Source: Gemmatimonadota bacterium
GTDB taxonomy: Bacteria; Gemmatimonadota; Gemmatimonadetes; Longimicrobiales; UBA6960
Reading direction: 5' to 3'
Assembly: GCA_022564535.1 (NCBI GenBank)
Contig: JADFLD010000143.1
Span: 1-6,147 of the forward strand
DNA: 6,147 bases
A program made the position numbers and the translations under genes. This document shows, piece after piece, positions 1 to 5,240 of this stretch. Below the pieces are notes generated by a model. That model was given only the letters and a program-made list of their open reading frames with translations, had not been told where the DNA came from and did no database searches. Each line of letters opens with the position of its first letter. The stretch's first letter is position 1.

Positions 1-36
1 CCCAGCATCGCATCCAATCGCTCGTCGGCTCCCTGA

Positions 37-435
37 TCAGTCCTCGCTGAAACCATGCAGCCACTGAATCGCCGCCGCCGTGTCCGTAAACATCCGGGTT
101 GGGGACATCGGCTTGTTCAGCCCCATGAAGAAGTTGCCGATGACCCGGCTCACGGGTGAGCGTACCAGCAAGGCCGTGGCCCGTTGGATGGACGCCGTTC
201 TCTCGTTCGCGAAGTAGTCGCGCGCCTCTTTCGATATCTCCGTCGTGGCGCGCATATCAACCAGAACGCGGGTCTTCGCCTTGCCCAGGCTGTCCCGAAC
301 CCTCTCCTGAGCATCAATGTTTTCTTTGGCTAGCTCTTCCGTCGTGAGGTTGCCGAACAACTCGCCCCATACGATCTCGTTCTCACTGTCCCAGTAGATC
401 TTCTGTGTGGAAGTCTCCGCTCTCAGTTCTTTCAC
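37..435 (-). CDS. STAS/SEC14-like (SpoIIAA-like) small protein
   Basis: A soluble protein of 132 residues with no signal peptide or membrane segment. The pattern is that of small SpoIIAA/STAS-like proteins often annotated 'STAS/SEC14 domain-containing': an N-terminal strand pair (IYWDSENEIVWGELFG, residues 13-28), a helix rich in charged residues (TTEELAKENI to about 50), a central strand VLVDMRAT (57-64) at the position of the STAS core strand, a helix (EISKEARDYFANE), a strand ATALLVRSP (87-94), and a final FTDTAAAIQWL helix (116-126). The family is generally cytoplasmic; its ligand or partner is not known from this sequence. The start is GTG (433-435), chosen because GGAGAAGG lies 4 to 10 bases upstream on the minus strand. 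It is divergent from the secreted NTF2-like gene. There is no neighbouring anti-sigma factor or kinase that would point to a partner-switching role. The assignment to the STAS-like fold is by sequence pattern only. Confidence 0.8.
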   Translation of the reverse strand: MKELRAETSTQKIYWDSENEIVWGELFGNLTTEELAKENIDAQERVRDSLGKAKTRVLVDMRATTEISKEARDYFANERTASIQRATALLVRSPVSRVIGNFFMGLNKPMSPTRMFTDTAAAIQWLHGFSED

Positions 436-437
436 GA

Positions 438-445
438 CCTTCTCC
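438..445 (-). promoter_or_regulatory. Shine-Dalgarno for the STAS-like gene
   Basis: On the minus strand GGAGAAGG is followed by TC and then the GTG start at 435. The GGAG core is 6 bases from the start, a normal spacing, and this supports GTG as the initiation codon. Confidence 0.55.
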
Positions 446-696
446 GCTGGGGTACACGGCTTCCAACGGCCCGCCGAGGCCGAGCGTATGTCGGCGGTGA
501 TCCGAACGGCGGGTTCGCACTCCCCGCGGCTACGACCGGGACGGCTGCGTGCAGGCGGATCGGGGGACCGGGCATGTGCACCTCACTGCCACGTTAGGTT
601 CTCCGTCATCATACGATGCAGCGGTCCCTGGCGCACCGCGAGGCGGGGTCGTCAATGCAACATCAGGCGTCGGACTTCAATACTCGAGTTCAGGCT

Positions 697-701
697 GGAG
701 G
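697..701 (+). promoter_or_regulatory. Shine-Dalgarno deciding the start of the DUF4440 gene
   Basis: GGAGG sits 7 bases before the ATG at 709. The same frame is open from an ATG at 616 and another at 655, but neither is followed by a secretion signal at its N-terminus, whereas the ATG at 709 begins directly with a signal peptide. This fixes the start at 709. Confidence 0.75.
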
Positions 702-708
702 CGATGCG

Positions 709-1161
709 ATGAGCGGACACGGGGCACGTAGAGTGGCATCGGGCGTAGCATTTTGGGTCGCCACGGTGGCGTGCCTCCTACCCGCCCCGGGGGCGGGGCA
801 ATTCGACGGCCCGTCGTCGGATGAGGTGCGAGCCCGTGAAACAGCCTTCGCGAAGACCATGAGCGACCGCGACCTGGATGCGTTCGTTTCGTTCATCGCA
901 CCCGACGCGATCTTCTTCAACGGCAACACTCCCCTGCGTGGACGCGACGCAATCGTCGAGTCCTGGCGGCGCTTCTTCGACGGCGAGGTCGCACCCTTCT
1001 CATGGAGCCCGGATCTCGTGCAGGTTCTCGAGTCGGAGCGGCTGGCGCTGTCCTCCGGACCCGTCATAGCAGCCTCCGGAGAGACCACTGGACGATTCAA
1101 TTCGATCTGGCGCAAGGACGACGCCGGGCGCTGGTGGATCGTGTTCGACAAGGGGTCGTGA
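709..1161 (+). CDS. Secreted DUF4440/SnoaL-like (NTF2-fold) protein
   Basis: The product has 150 residues. Residues 1-30 are a Sec-type signal peptide: an n-region with ARR at 6-8, a hydrophobic core (VASGVAFWVATVACLLP), and a small-residue cleavage region APGAG before Gln31. The mature part fits the DUF4440/SnoaL-like branch of the NTF2 fold: a first helix (EVRARETAFAKTMSDRDLDAFVSF region, 39-62), then APDAIFFNG (64-72), LRGRDAIVESWRRFF (76-90), the APFSWSPD segment (95-102), LALSSGP (112-118), and a closing GRFNSIWRKDDAGRWWIVFDKG core (128-149). NTF2-fold proteins form a conical pocket that may bind small ligands or act catalytically; here the function is unknown and the location is predicted periplasmic. 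Length is normal for the family. It converges on the HtrA gene with 44 bases between the stops and has no operon partner in the window. Confidence 0.85.
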   Translation: MSGHGARRVASGVAFWVATVACLLPAPGAGQFDGPSSDEVRARETAFAKTMSDRDLDAFVSFIAPDAIFFNGNTPLRGRDAIVESWRRFFDGEVAPFSWSPDLVQVLESERLALSSGPVIAASGETTGRFNSIWRKDDAGRWWIVFDKGS

Positions 1162-1205
1162 GGCCCCCCTCCGGGAAAACCTCTGAACCCGCGTCGGGCC
1201 GAGGA
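1162..1205. other. Convergent intergenic gap without clear terminator
   Basis: The stops of the DUF4440 gene (plus) and the protease gene (minus) face each other across 44 bases. Only short pairings are visible (GGCCC at 1162-1166 with GGGCC at 1196-1200; CGGG at 1172-1175 with CCCG at 1188-1191) and there is no T-tract on either strand. A classical bidirectional intrinsic terminator is therefore not supported. Confidence 0.4.
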
Positions 1206-2669
1206 TCAGCCCCGCAGCCGAACGCGGGTGAAACCCCGCTCCTGGGTCCGACGCCGGTATGTCCTCACCGCCACGATCTGCCCCGCCAGGCATTCGGACA
1301 GAACACTGTCGAGGTCCGCCAACGACCGGACGCGCACACCGTTCACATGAGTGATGACGTCGACGTTCGGCATCAACTTTCCAAACGACGGCCCCACCGA
1401 GTAGACGTTCCTTACGAAGAGCCCCCTCGCGTCCGTCGTCGGGTCGGCGCCGACGGCGGGCTCGTCTCCCGCCTCTACCAAGCACAGGCCGAGCGGATTG
1501 TCGGAGCATGGGGGCGCAATCTCGTCCGCCGGTCGATTCTCGGACTCCTCCCCGTCCTCGGAGGCCAACCACTGGAGGAGGATCCTGAGCGTACTGGCGA
1601 CCCCGCCGTCGCGCCTCACAGAGACACTCACCTCCTCCCCGCTCCCCCTGAACCACACGGCCCTCTGGAGCTGCGCGGTGGACATGATCGGTTTGCCATC
1701 TACAGCTACGATGACATCGCCATCGCGCAATCCGGCGCGCTCCGCCGCGCCACCACCCGCAGAGGCATCCTGCACGACGACCCCGTAGACCGACTCCAGA
1801 CCGAAGGCCATGGCGTCCTCCACAGTGGCGTCTTCTACGGTCACGCCGAGGCCGCTACGCCGAACCTTCCCGTCCTCGATGAGTCGCGCCACGACGGGCG
1901 CCACCAGATTGGCGGGAATGGCCAGGGTATAGCCCTGATAGGAACCCGTAGTGCTGAAGATCGCCGCGTTGACACCCACGATCTTGCCATGCAGGTCGAT
2001 GAGCGGCCCTCCCGAATTTCCGGTATTCGCGACGGCGTCGGTCTGGATGTAGTCGAGCACCGACGTCGGCCCACTGCGACCGCTTACGAGCGTGCGTTCA
2101 GTGGCGCTGACGATGCCGGCGGTCACGCTGAAGGACAGGGCCCTTCCAAGCGGGTTTCCGATGGCGAGCACCCAGTGCCCCACCCGCAGCGCATCCGAGT
2201 CCCCGAGCTCCGCAACGGGCAGCCCCGTCTCGCTGATCTTCAGTACCGCGAGGTCGGTGAGGGGGTCGGTGCCGACGAGCTCGGCCACGTACTCACGCTC
2301 GTCATAGAGTCGCACCAACAGCTGGTGAGCACCCTCGACCACGTGATAGTTGGTGACGACGTAGCCATCCTCACGCACGATGAACCCGGTGCCTGTGGAG
2401 GTTGCGCTGGGCGTGGCCCCACCCGTCCTCGCGGCCCTCGCCCTACCCCGCCGGCTTTCGTTGCGGATGAAGACGACGGTAGGACGGAGAGCTTCGGCGA
2501 CGCGGTTGAACGCCTCGCCGAGCTCGACGGCAAAGGCGCTGGCGTTCGGGTCAAGCTGGGTCCGCGGGAGCGGTACGTCCGCGACTTGGCCGACACAGGC
2601 GACGGAGAACAGCACAATCAGCGAGCTGATACTCGCGTTGCGTACCGGTACGAATGTGGCGTGGCGCAT
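1206..2669 (-). CDS. HtrA/DegP-type serine protease with two PDZ domains
   Basis: This 487-residue protein belongs to the S1C family of trypsin-like envelope proteases that degrade or refold damaged exported proteins. An N-terminal hydrophobic segment (about 13-25, ending VAC at 23-25) is a signal peptide; Cys25 could be lipidated, but the preceding residues are a poor lipobox, so soluble periplasmic is equally possible. The protease domain spans about 45-265 with a complete catalytic triad: His109 in TNYHVV, Asp139 in LTDLAVL, and Ser219 in GNSGGPL. AIGNPLG (169-175) is the usual structural motif. PDZ1 covers about 272-357, including the AGLRDGDVI turn (312-320). A spacer with Cys388 and Cys396 leads to PDZ2 at about 413-485. 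Length and order match DegP/DegQ/MucD-like proteins. The ATG start has AAGGGAGG five bases upstream. It is monocistronic or loosely downstream of the SRPBCC gene. It could be assigned to the DegS, DegQ or MucD subclass only by phylogeny. Confidence 0.95.
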   Translation of the reverse strand: MRHATFVPVRNASISSLIVLFSVACVGQVADVPLPRTQLDPNASAFAVELGEAFNRVAEALRPTVVFIRNESRRGRARAARTGGATPSATSTGTGFIVREDGYVVTNYHVVEGAHQLLVRLYDEREYVAELVGTDPLTDLAVLKISETGLPVAELGDSDALRVGHWVLAIGNPLGRALSFSVTAGIVSATERTLVSGRSGPTSVLDYIQTDAVANTGNSGGPLIDLHGKIVGVNAAIFSTTGSYQGYTLAIPANLVAPVVARLIEDGKVRRSGLGVTVEDATVEDAMAFGLESVYGVVVQDASAGGGAAERAGLRDGDVIVAVDGKPIMSTAQLQRAVWFRGSGEEVSVSVRRDGGVASTLRILLQWLASEDGEESENRPADEIAPPCSDNPLGLCLVEAGDEPAVGADPTTDARGLFVRNVYSVGPSFGKLMPNVDVITHVNGVRVRSLADLDSVLSECLAGQIVAVRTYRRRTQERGFTRVRLRG

Positions 2670-2674
2670 AACCG

Positions 2675-2682
2675 CCTCCCTT
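2675..2682 (-). promoter_or_regulatory. Strong Shine-Dalgarno for the HtrA-type protease
   Basis: On the minus strand AAGGGAGG is followed by five bases and the ATG at 2669. It is the strongest ribosome binding site in the window and confirms the start of the protease. Confidence 0.75.
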
Positions 2683-2751
2683 GCCGGAGGCTCCGTCCAC
2701 TCGTAGCGGTTAGGTTCCTCTCGACTACCTAGAAGAGATGTTCATGTCTCC

Positions 2752-2757
2752 ATTATC
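2752..2757 (-). promoter_or_regulatory. Possible -10 box of the protease gene
   Basis: GATAAT on the minus strand differs from TATAAT at one base and lies about 80 bases before the protease start. The best -35-like hexamer upstream (TCGACT, 2780-2785) is 22 bases away, which is too far for a standard sigma-70 promoter, so this is only a candidate. An envelope-stress sigma factor promoter is equally possible, but I see no clear match. Confidence 0.2.
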
Positions 2758-2807
2758 GGTCGGAAGTCGGATTCGCTTGAGTCGACGGGGCCGGGGTTCG
2801 CTCAGCG

Positions 2808-2857
2808 GTCCGCCGGAGTCCCTCGTCCAGGGTGAGCGTTCGAAGTTCACGGCGGAC
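2808..2857. repeat. 8-base perfect inverted repeat around a smaller hairpin
   Basis: GTCCGCCG at 2808-2815 is the exact reverse complement of CGGCGGAC at 2850-2857, with 34 bases between. Inside, CCCT (2820-2823) and AGGG (2829-2832) can pair across a five-base loop. It could form RNA structure in a transcript running from the SRPBCC gene toward the protease, or be a protein-binding site; in GC-rich DNA chance cannot be excluded. Confidence 0.35.
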
Positions 2858-2883
2858 GAGTGTCCCATCGGAGCGTCGGTGGA

Positions 2884-2915
2884 GGGGTGACCCGACCTTT
2901 CGGCTACGTCACCCC
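2884..2915 (-). terminator. Hairpin after the SRPBCC gene, possible terminator
   Basis: GGGGTGAC (2884-2891) and GTCACCCC (2908-2915) form an 8-base perfect stem. A further CCGA/TCGG pairing (2892-2895 with 2900-2903) extends it across a four-base bulge and closes a CCTT loop. The hairpin begins eight bases beyond the SRPBCC stop in the direction of its transcription. There is no T-tract after the stem, so it is not a textbook intrinsic terminator; it may act as a transcript-end stabiliser or a weak terminator. Confidence 0.4.
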
Positions 2916-2923
2916 CCCAACGC

Positions 2924-3370
2924 TCAGCTTGTCAGCGAGCCAACGTAGTCCGCCAACACCTGCTCCCATCCACCGTCGTACTCGTCGCGCACGCTCTGCC
3001 CACGTTCCCCGAGTACCTCCCAACCCGAATGGGTCAACGTCACCCGAGTGCCGTCCCCGGCGTCCTCGAATCCGACCTCGACGAGACGAGCCATATCGGA
3101 TTCATGGCCAGGGTGCCACGTGAACGCGACACGCCTGTTCGGCTCCCAGACGGTAACGCGTCCCCACTCGGTTTCTGTCCCGTCGATGCCGGTCTCGTAC
3201 AGGCGGCCGCCGACGCCGGCCTCCATCGTCAGCCCGCTCGCGTTGTCTTTCCCCACCGAATGGCTCATGGGCCACCACGTCCCTATCTCCGTCGTGAAGC
3301 GATGGAACGCCGCCTCGGGCGTCGCAGGCACGGTCACATCCTTCACGATCGGTGCGATTGTCGTCGTCAT
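2924..3370 (-). CDS. SRPBCC/AHSA1-like (START-fold) protein
   Basis: A soluble 148-residue protein of the SRPBCC superfamily in the AHSA1-like branch. Signs are the N-terminal strand and helix IVKDVTVPATPEAAFHRFT (8-26), the WWP motif (32-34) typical of this group, GGRLYET (54-60) and WGRVTVWEPNRRVAFTW (69-85) forming the sheet, then GTRVTLTHSGWEVLG (107-121) and a C-terminal helix with GGWEQVLADYVGSL (133-146). The fold makes a hydrophobic pocket that may bind lipids or other small ligands; no catalytic role is evident. ATG at 3370 is chosen over an in-frame start at 3403: it overlaps the stop of the preceding reading frame as ATGA and has AAGGA four bases upstream and AGGAG eleven bases upstream. 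ArsR regulators and SRPBCC genes are commonly paired in operons, and here the upstream ArsR gene is only a remnant. A hairpin follows the stop. Confidence 0.88.
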   Translation of the reverse strand: MTTTIAPIVKDVTVPATPEAAFHRFTTEIGTWWPMSHSVGKDNASGLTMEAGVGGRLYETGIDGTETEWGRVTVWEPNRRVAFTWHPGHESDMARLVEVGFEDAGDGTRVTLTHSGWEVLGERGQSVRDEYDGGWEQVLADYVGSLTS

Positions 3371-3558
3371 TTCTTCCTTTTCTCCTGTTCCGTCGTGGTC
3401 CACGATCGCTGATATGCGTCGAGGACATCGTCCCAGAAACTCTCGACGTACGCCCGTAGCGGCTCCAGCCCACGAAGCTCGAGCGCGTACACGCGCCTGC
3501 GCCCGTCAGGGGTCGCCTTCACGACCCCGTGGGCCGACGGCTCGAGCCAGAGACGGCT
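3367..3558 (-). pseudogene. C-terminal remnant of an ArsR-family regulator
   Basis: In the frame ending at the TGA at 3367-3369, 63 codons from 3558 encode a stretch typical of the end of ArsR regulators found beside SRPBCC genes. AHGVVKATPDGRRRVYAL (residues 9-26) matches the wing of the winged helix-turn-helix (compare AGLV..R..GRRR.Y.L), followed by LEPLRAYVESFWDDVLDAY (31-49), matching the C-terminal helix with its conserved FW. The DNA-recognition helices and N-terminal half, about 40-50 residues, are missing: upstream bases are the 3' end of the cytochrome gene. There is no ATG in the remnant; GTG at 3520-3522 is the only evident alternative start and would give a 51-residue peptide. 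The remnant still overlaps the SRPBCC start by ATGA. It is most likely a decayed gene after a deletion or rearrangement near 3535-3565; a very short functional peptide or an assembly join are other possibilities. Confidence 0.65.
3371..3386 (-). promoter_or_regulatory. Ribosome binding region and ATGA coupling of the SRPBCC gene
   Basis: AGGAGAAAAGGAAGAA precedes the ATG at 3370 on the minus strand and lies inside the last codons of the ArsR remnant. ATG (3370-3368) and the remnant's TGA (3369-3367) share two bases in ATGA, the usual sign of translational coupling in an operon. Confidence 0.6.
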
Positions 3559-3563
3559 GAGAA

Positions 3564-5240
3564 CTATCTTGTCAGGGCCGAGTCCTCCGCTATCACGATC
3601 GCGGAGCTCGAGGCCATCTCCCTGTAGAAGCGCACGAACCGCGCGGTCTCGAAAGCGTCGTATTCAGCCAGGTTCTCGGCCCACCGATACCCGATCGGCT
3701 GGAACCAAAGCTCGACTGTCACGGTGAACGGGCCCGAGCCGGGGTCGATGGCGACGGAGTAGGTGATGCGATCCAGGCCTGGCGAGAAGTCCGCGTCGTG
3801 GGTTGCCTCACCCAGCACGGCCACGCGAGGGTCCGCTCCGCCACGGTCGAACCCGATGGGTAGGAGTCGGTTGTCCTTCACCCATCGGTCAGCGGACATC
3901 AGGCCCGTGGTGACGCGCCCCTCCCCATCGACCATCACGGCCTCGTAGATCTGCACCTGGTCCGGCTGGGTGATCTCGGTGCGGTGCGGCTCGTAGCGCG
4001 CTCCGTCCTCGTCGTTGTCGCTACCGACGAGGCTCCCATCCGGCGAGAACGCGCCCGACTCGAACGCCGTGCGTCCGAACCTGTCGACTACGGTCACGTG
4101 TAACCAGGCGCGACGCGAGGGATAGGCCGTGGGGAATTTGTGCCCGGCCTTGTTTCGCACCTCGACCACCGCTTCGAGTCGCCCGTCGGCGACCTTCGCG
4201 GTCACGACGGTCACCTCGGCGGTCGATTCGCGAAGGTGGTCCTCGGTACGGTCCGCGGCGACCGCTAGTTCATGCGGTAGAGCTATTACTCCCAACTCGT
4301 CGCGGTAGCGGCTCAGCATGCGAAGCACGAAGAAGTTACCGCCACGGAATACGTGCCGAGATACGTTGGGACGTGCTCGCCCGAGGACGCGCGTGACCGG
4401 TACGTCCTCCCCGACCTCGGGCATGTGGCAGTCCTGACAGCTCGTTTCGTCCCTGGCGAACGAGCTGGCCCGCCACTCGAGATAGGGCGCCTGTTCCGTA
4501 AACTGAGGGCCCCGCCCCCCATCCGGTCGAACCGAGTGGGTAGACAACGTATGGCAGGTCGCGCACAGTTCCGAAGACTGGACGTGCGGGCTCTCGGTGG
4601 GGCGGAAGCTCGTGGCAGAACGCATGATGCCCACGCCGCCCGAATCGGGCTCGAACGGACCGAAAATGGGCCGCCCTTCGGAAGGCACCTCCGTCTCGAT
4701 CTGAAAGCCACCGGTGAAGCTCGTTTCGTTTCCGAGTCCGTTCGCCGAGACCTGATGGCACACCGTACAGGACACGCCGTCTCCCGCGAGGAGCGCCTCG
4801 TCCTCGGTGTTCGTCCCGACCGGGAGGTTGGCAAAGACCGAACCCATCCGACCTTCCGCCCGTGCGGTGACGTTCGCCATGGGCATATGGCACCGGCTGC
4901 ACTGACCCTCAATCGCCCCCGCAGCTTCCGGATAGTCCAGGATTTCCCTCCGGACCGCAGCCTGCCAGTACGGATCCCGAGCGCTGTTCGCCATCATCGA
5001 GGCGCGCCAGTCGTACCCGATGGAGACGTCCACGCCCTCGGACGTGACCACCCCCTTGTGGCAGGCCATGCACCGATCCGCTGTGAGGAACAGGTCGTCG
5101 GCAGCCTTGGCCCCACCCCGGGGCGCCGATGCCACCTCCTTCGGACGCGGCGCCGACGCCACCACGACATCCGACTGACGCACGGTCAGCGCCGCTCCCA
5201 CGAGCAAGACCACGGCCAGCGTCCAGGTCTGCTCAGGCAT
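3564..5240 (-). CDS. Five-heme c-type cytochrome, exported
   Basis: The product has 558 residues from the ATG at 5240. A hydrophobic segment at about 6-20 (TWTLAVVLLVGAALTV) is a signal peptide or membrane anchor. Five CXXCH heme-attachment motifs follow: CMACH (57-61), CSRCH (114-118), CTVCH (158-162), CATCH (226-230) and CQDCH (268-272), all in the N-terminal half. The C-terminal half (about 335-530) lacks heme sites and has the NKAGHKFPTAYPSRRAWL region (363-380) seen in many multiheme cytochromes, probably a beta-sandwich domain. It should carry electrons in the periplasm or at the outer membrane; substrate unknown. This start is preferred because GAGGG lies six bases upstream and the ATG overlaps the upstream stop (TGATG). 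An in-frame TTG at 5273 would add 11 residues with arginines, making a better n-region for a signal peptide, but lacks a ribosome binding site; an ATG at 5246 touches the ribosome binding site. Partner: the cytochrome/barrel gene directly upstream. Confidence 0.9.
   Translation of the reverse strand: MPEQTWTLAVVLLVGAALTVRQSDVVVASAPRPKEVASAPRGGAKAADDLFLTADRCMACHKGVVTSEGVDVSIGYDWRASMMANSARDPYWQAAVRREILDYPEAAGAIEGQCSRCHMPMANVTARAEGRMGSVFANLPVGTNTEDEALLAGDGVSCTVCHQVSANGLGNETSFTGGFQIETEVPSEGRPIFGPFEPDSGGVGIMRSATSFRPTESPHVQSSELCATCHTLSTHSVRPDGGRGPQFTEQAPYLEWRASSFARDETSCQDCHMPEVGEDVPVTRVLGRARPNVSRHVFRGGNFFVLRMLSRYRDELGVIALPHELAVAADRTEDHLRESTAEVTVVTAKVADGRLEAVVEVRNKAGHKFPTAYPSRRAWLHVTVVDRFGRTAFESGAFSPDGSLVGSDNDEDGARYEPHRTEITQPDQVQIYEAVMVDGEGRVTTGLMSADRWVKDNRLLPIGFDRGGADPRVAVLGEATHDADFSPGLDRITYSVAIDPGSGPFTVTVELWFQPIGYRWAENLAEYDAFETARFVRFYREMASSSAIVIAEDSALTR

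Larger units (their letters stand above)
436..708. other. Divergent intergenic region, no gene seen
   Basis: These 273 bases separate two divergently transcribed starts and must hold the promoters of both unless one is part of a longer transcript. I see no convincing sigma-70 pair: TACGAT at 612-617 resembles a -10 box but has no -35 partner at the right distance. Open frames on the plus strand here have no recognisable protein character. No tRNA or clear structured RNA is apparent. Confidence 0.5.
2670..2923. other. Intergenic region with nested inverted repeats
   Basis: These 254 bases lie between the protease start and the SRPBCC stop, both genes being on the minus strand. They hold the protease ribosome binding site, a possible -10 box, an 8-base perfect inverted repeat (2808-2815 with 2850-2857), a small CCCT/AGGG hairpin inside it (2820-2832), and a second 8-base hairpin next to the SRPBCC stop (2884-2915). 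No protein-like open frame is recognised. Confidence 0.55.

Noticed and set aside
470..513. Inverted pairing CCCGCC (470-475) with GGCGGG (508-513) in the divergent region
   Set aside because: Only six bases with a loop over 30 bases in GC-rich DNA; not distinguishable from chance.
616..708. N-terminal extension of the DUF4440 protein from the ATG at 616
   Set aside because: The extra 31 residues have no family character and would bury the signal peptide; GGAGG seven bases before ATG 709 marks the better start.
1002..2732. A 576-codon plus-strand open frame opposite the protease gene
   Set aside because: It is antisense to a complete HtrA protease with an intact catalytic triad, overlaps the end of the DUF4440 gene, and its translation is rich in Arg, Pro, Gly and His with no domain. 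Long antisense frames are expected in GC-rich coding DNA.
3371..3403. N-terminal extension of the SRPBCC protein from an in-frame start at 3403
   Set aside because: The added residues are polar and outside the family fold; the ATG at 3370 has ribosome-binding sequence and an ATGA overlap with the preceding frame.
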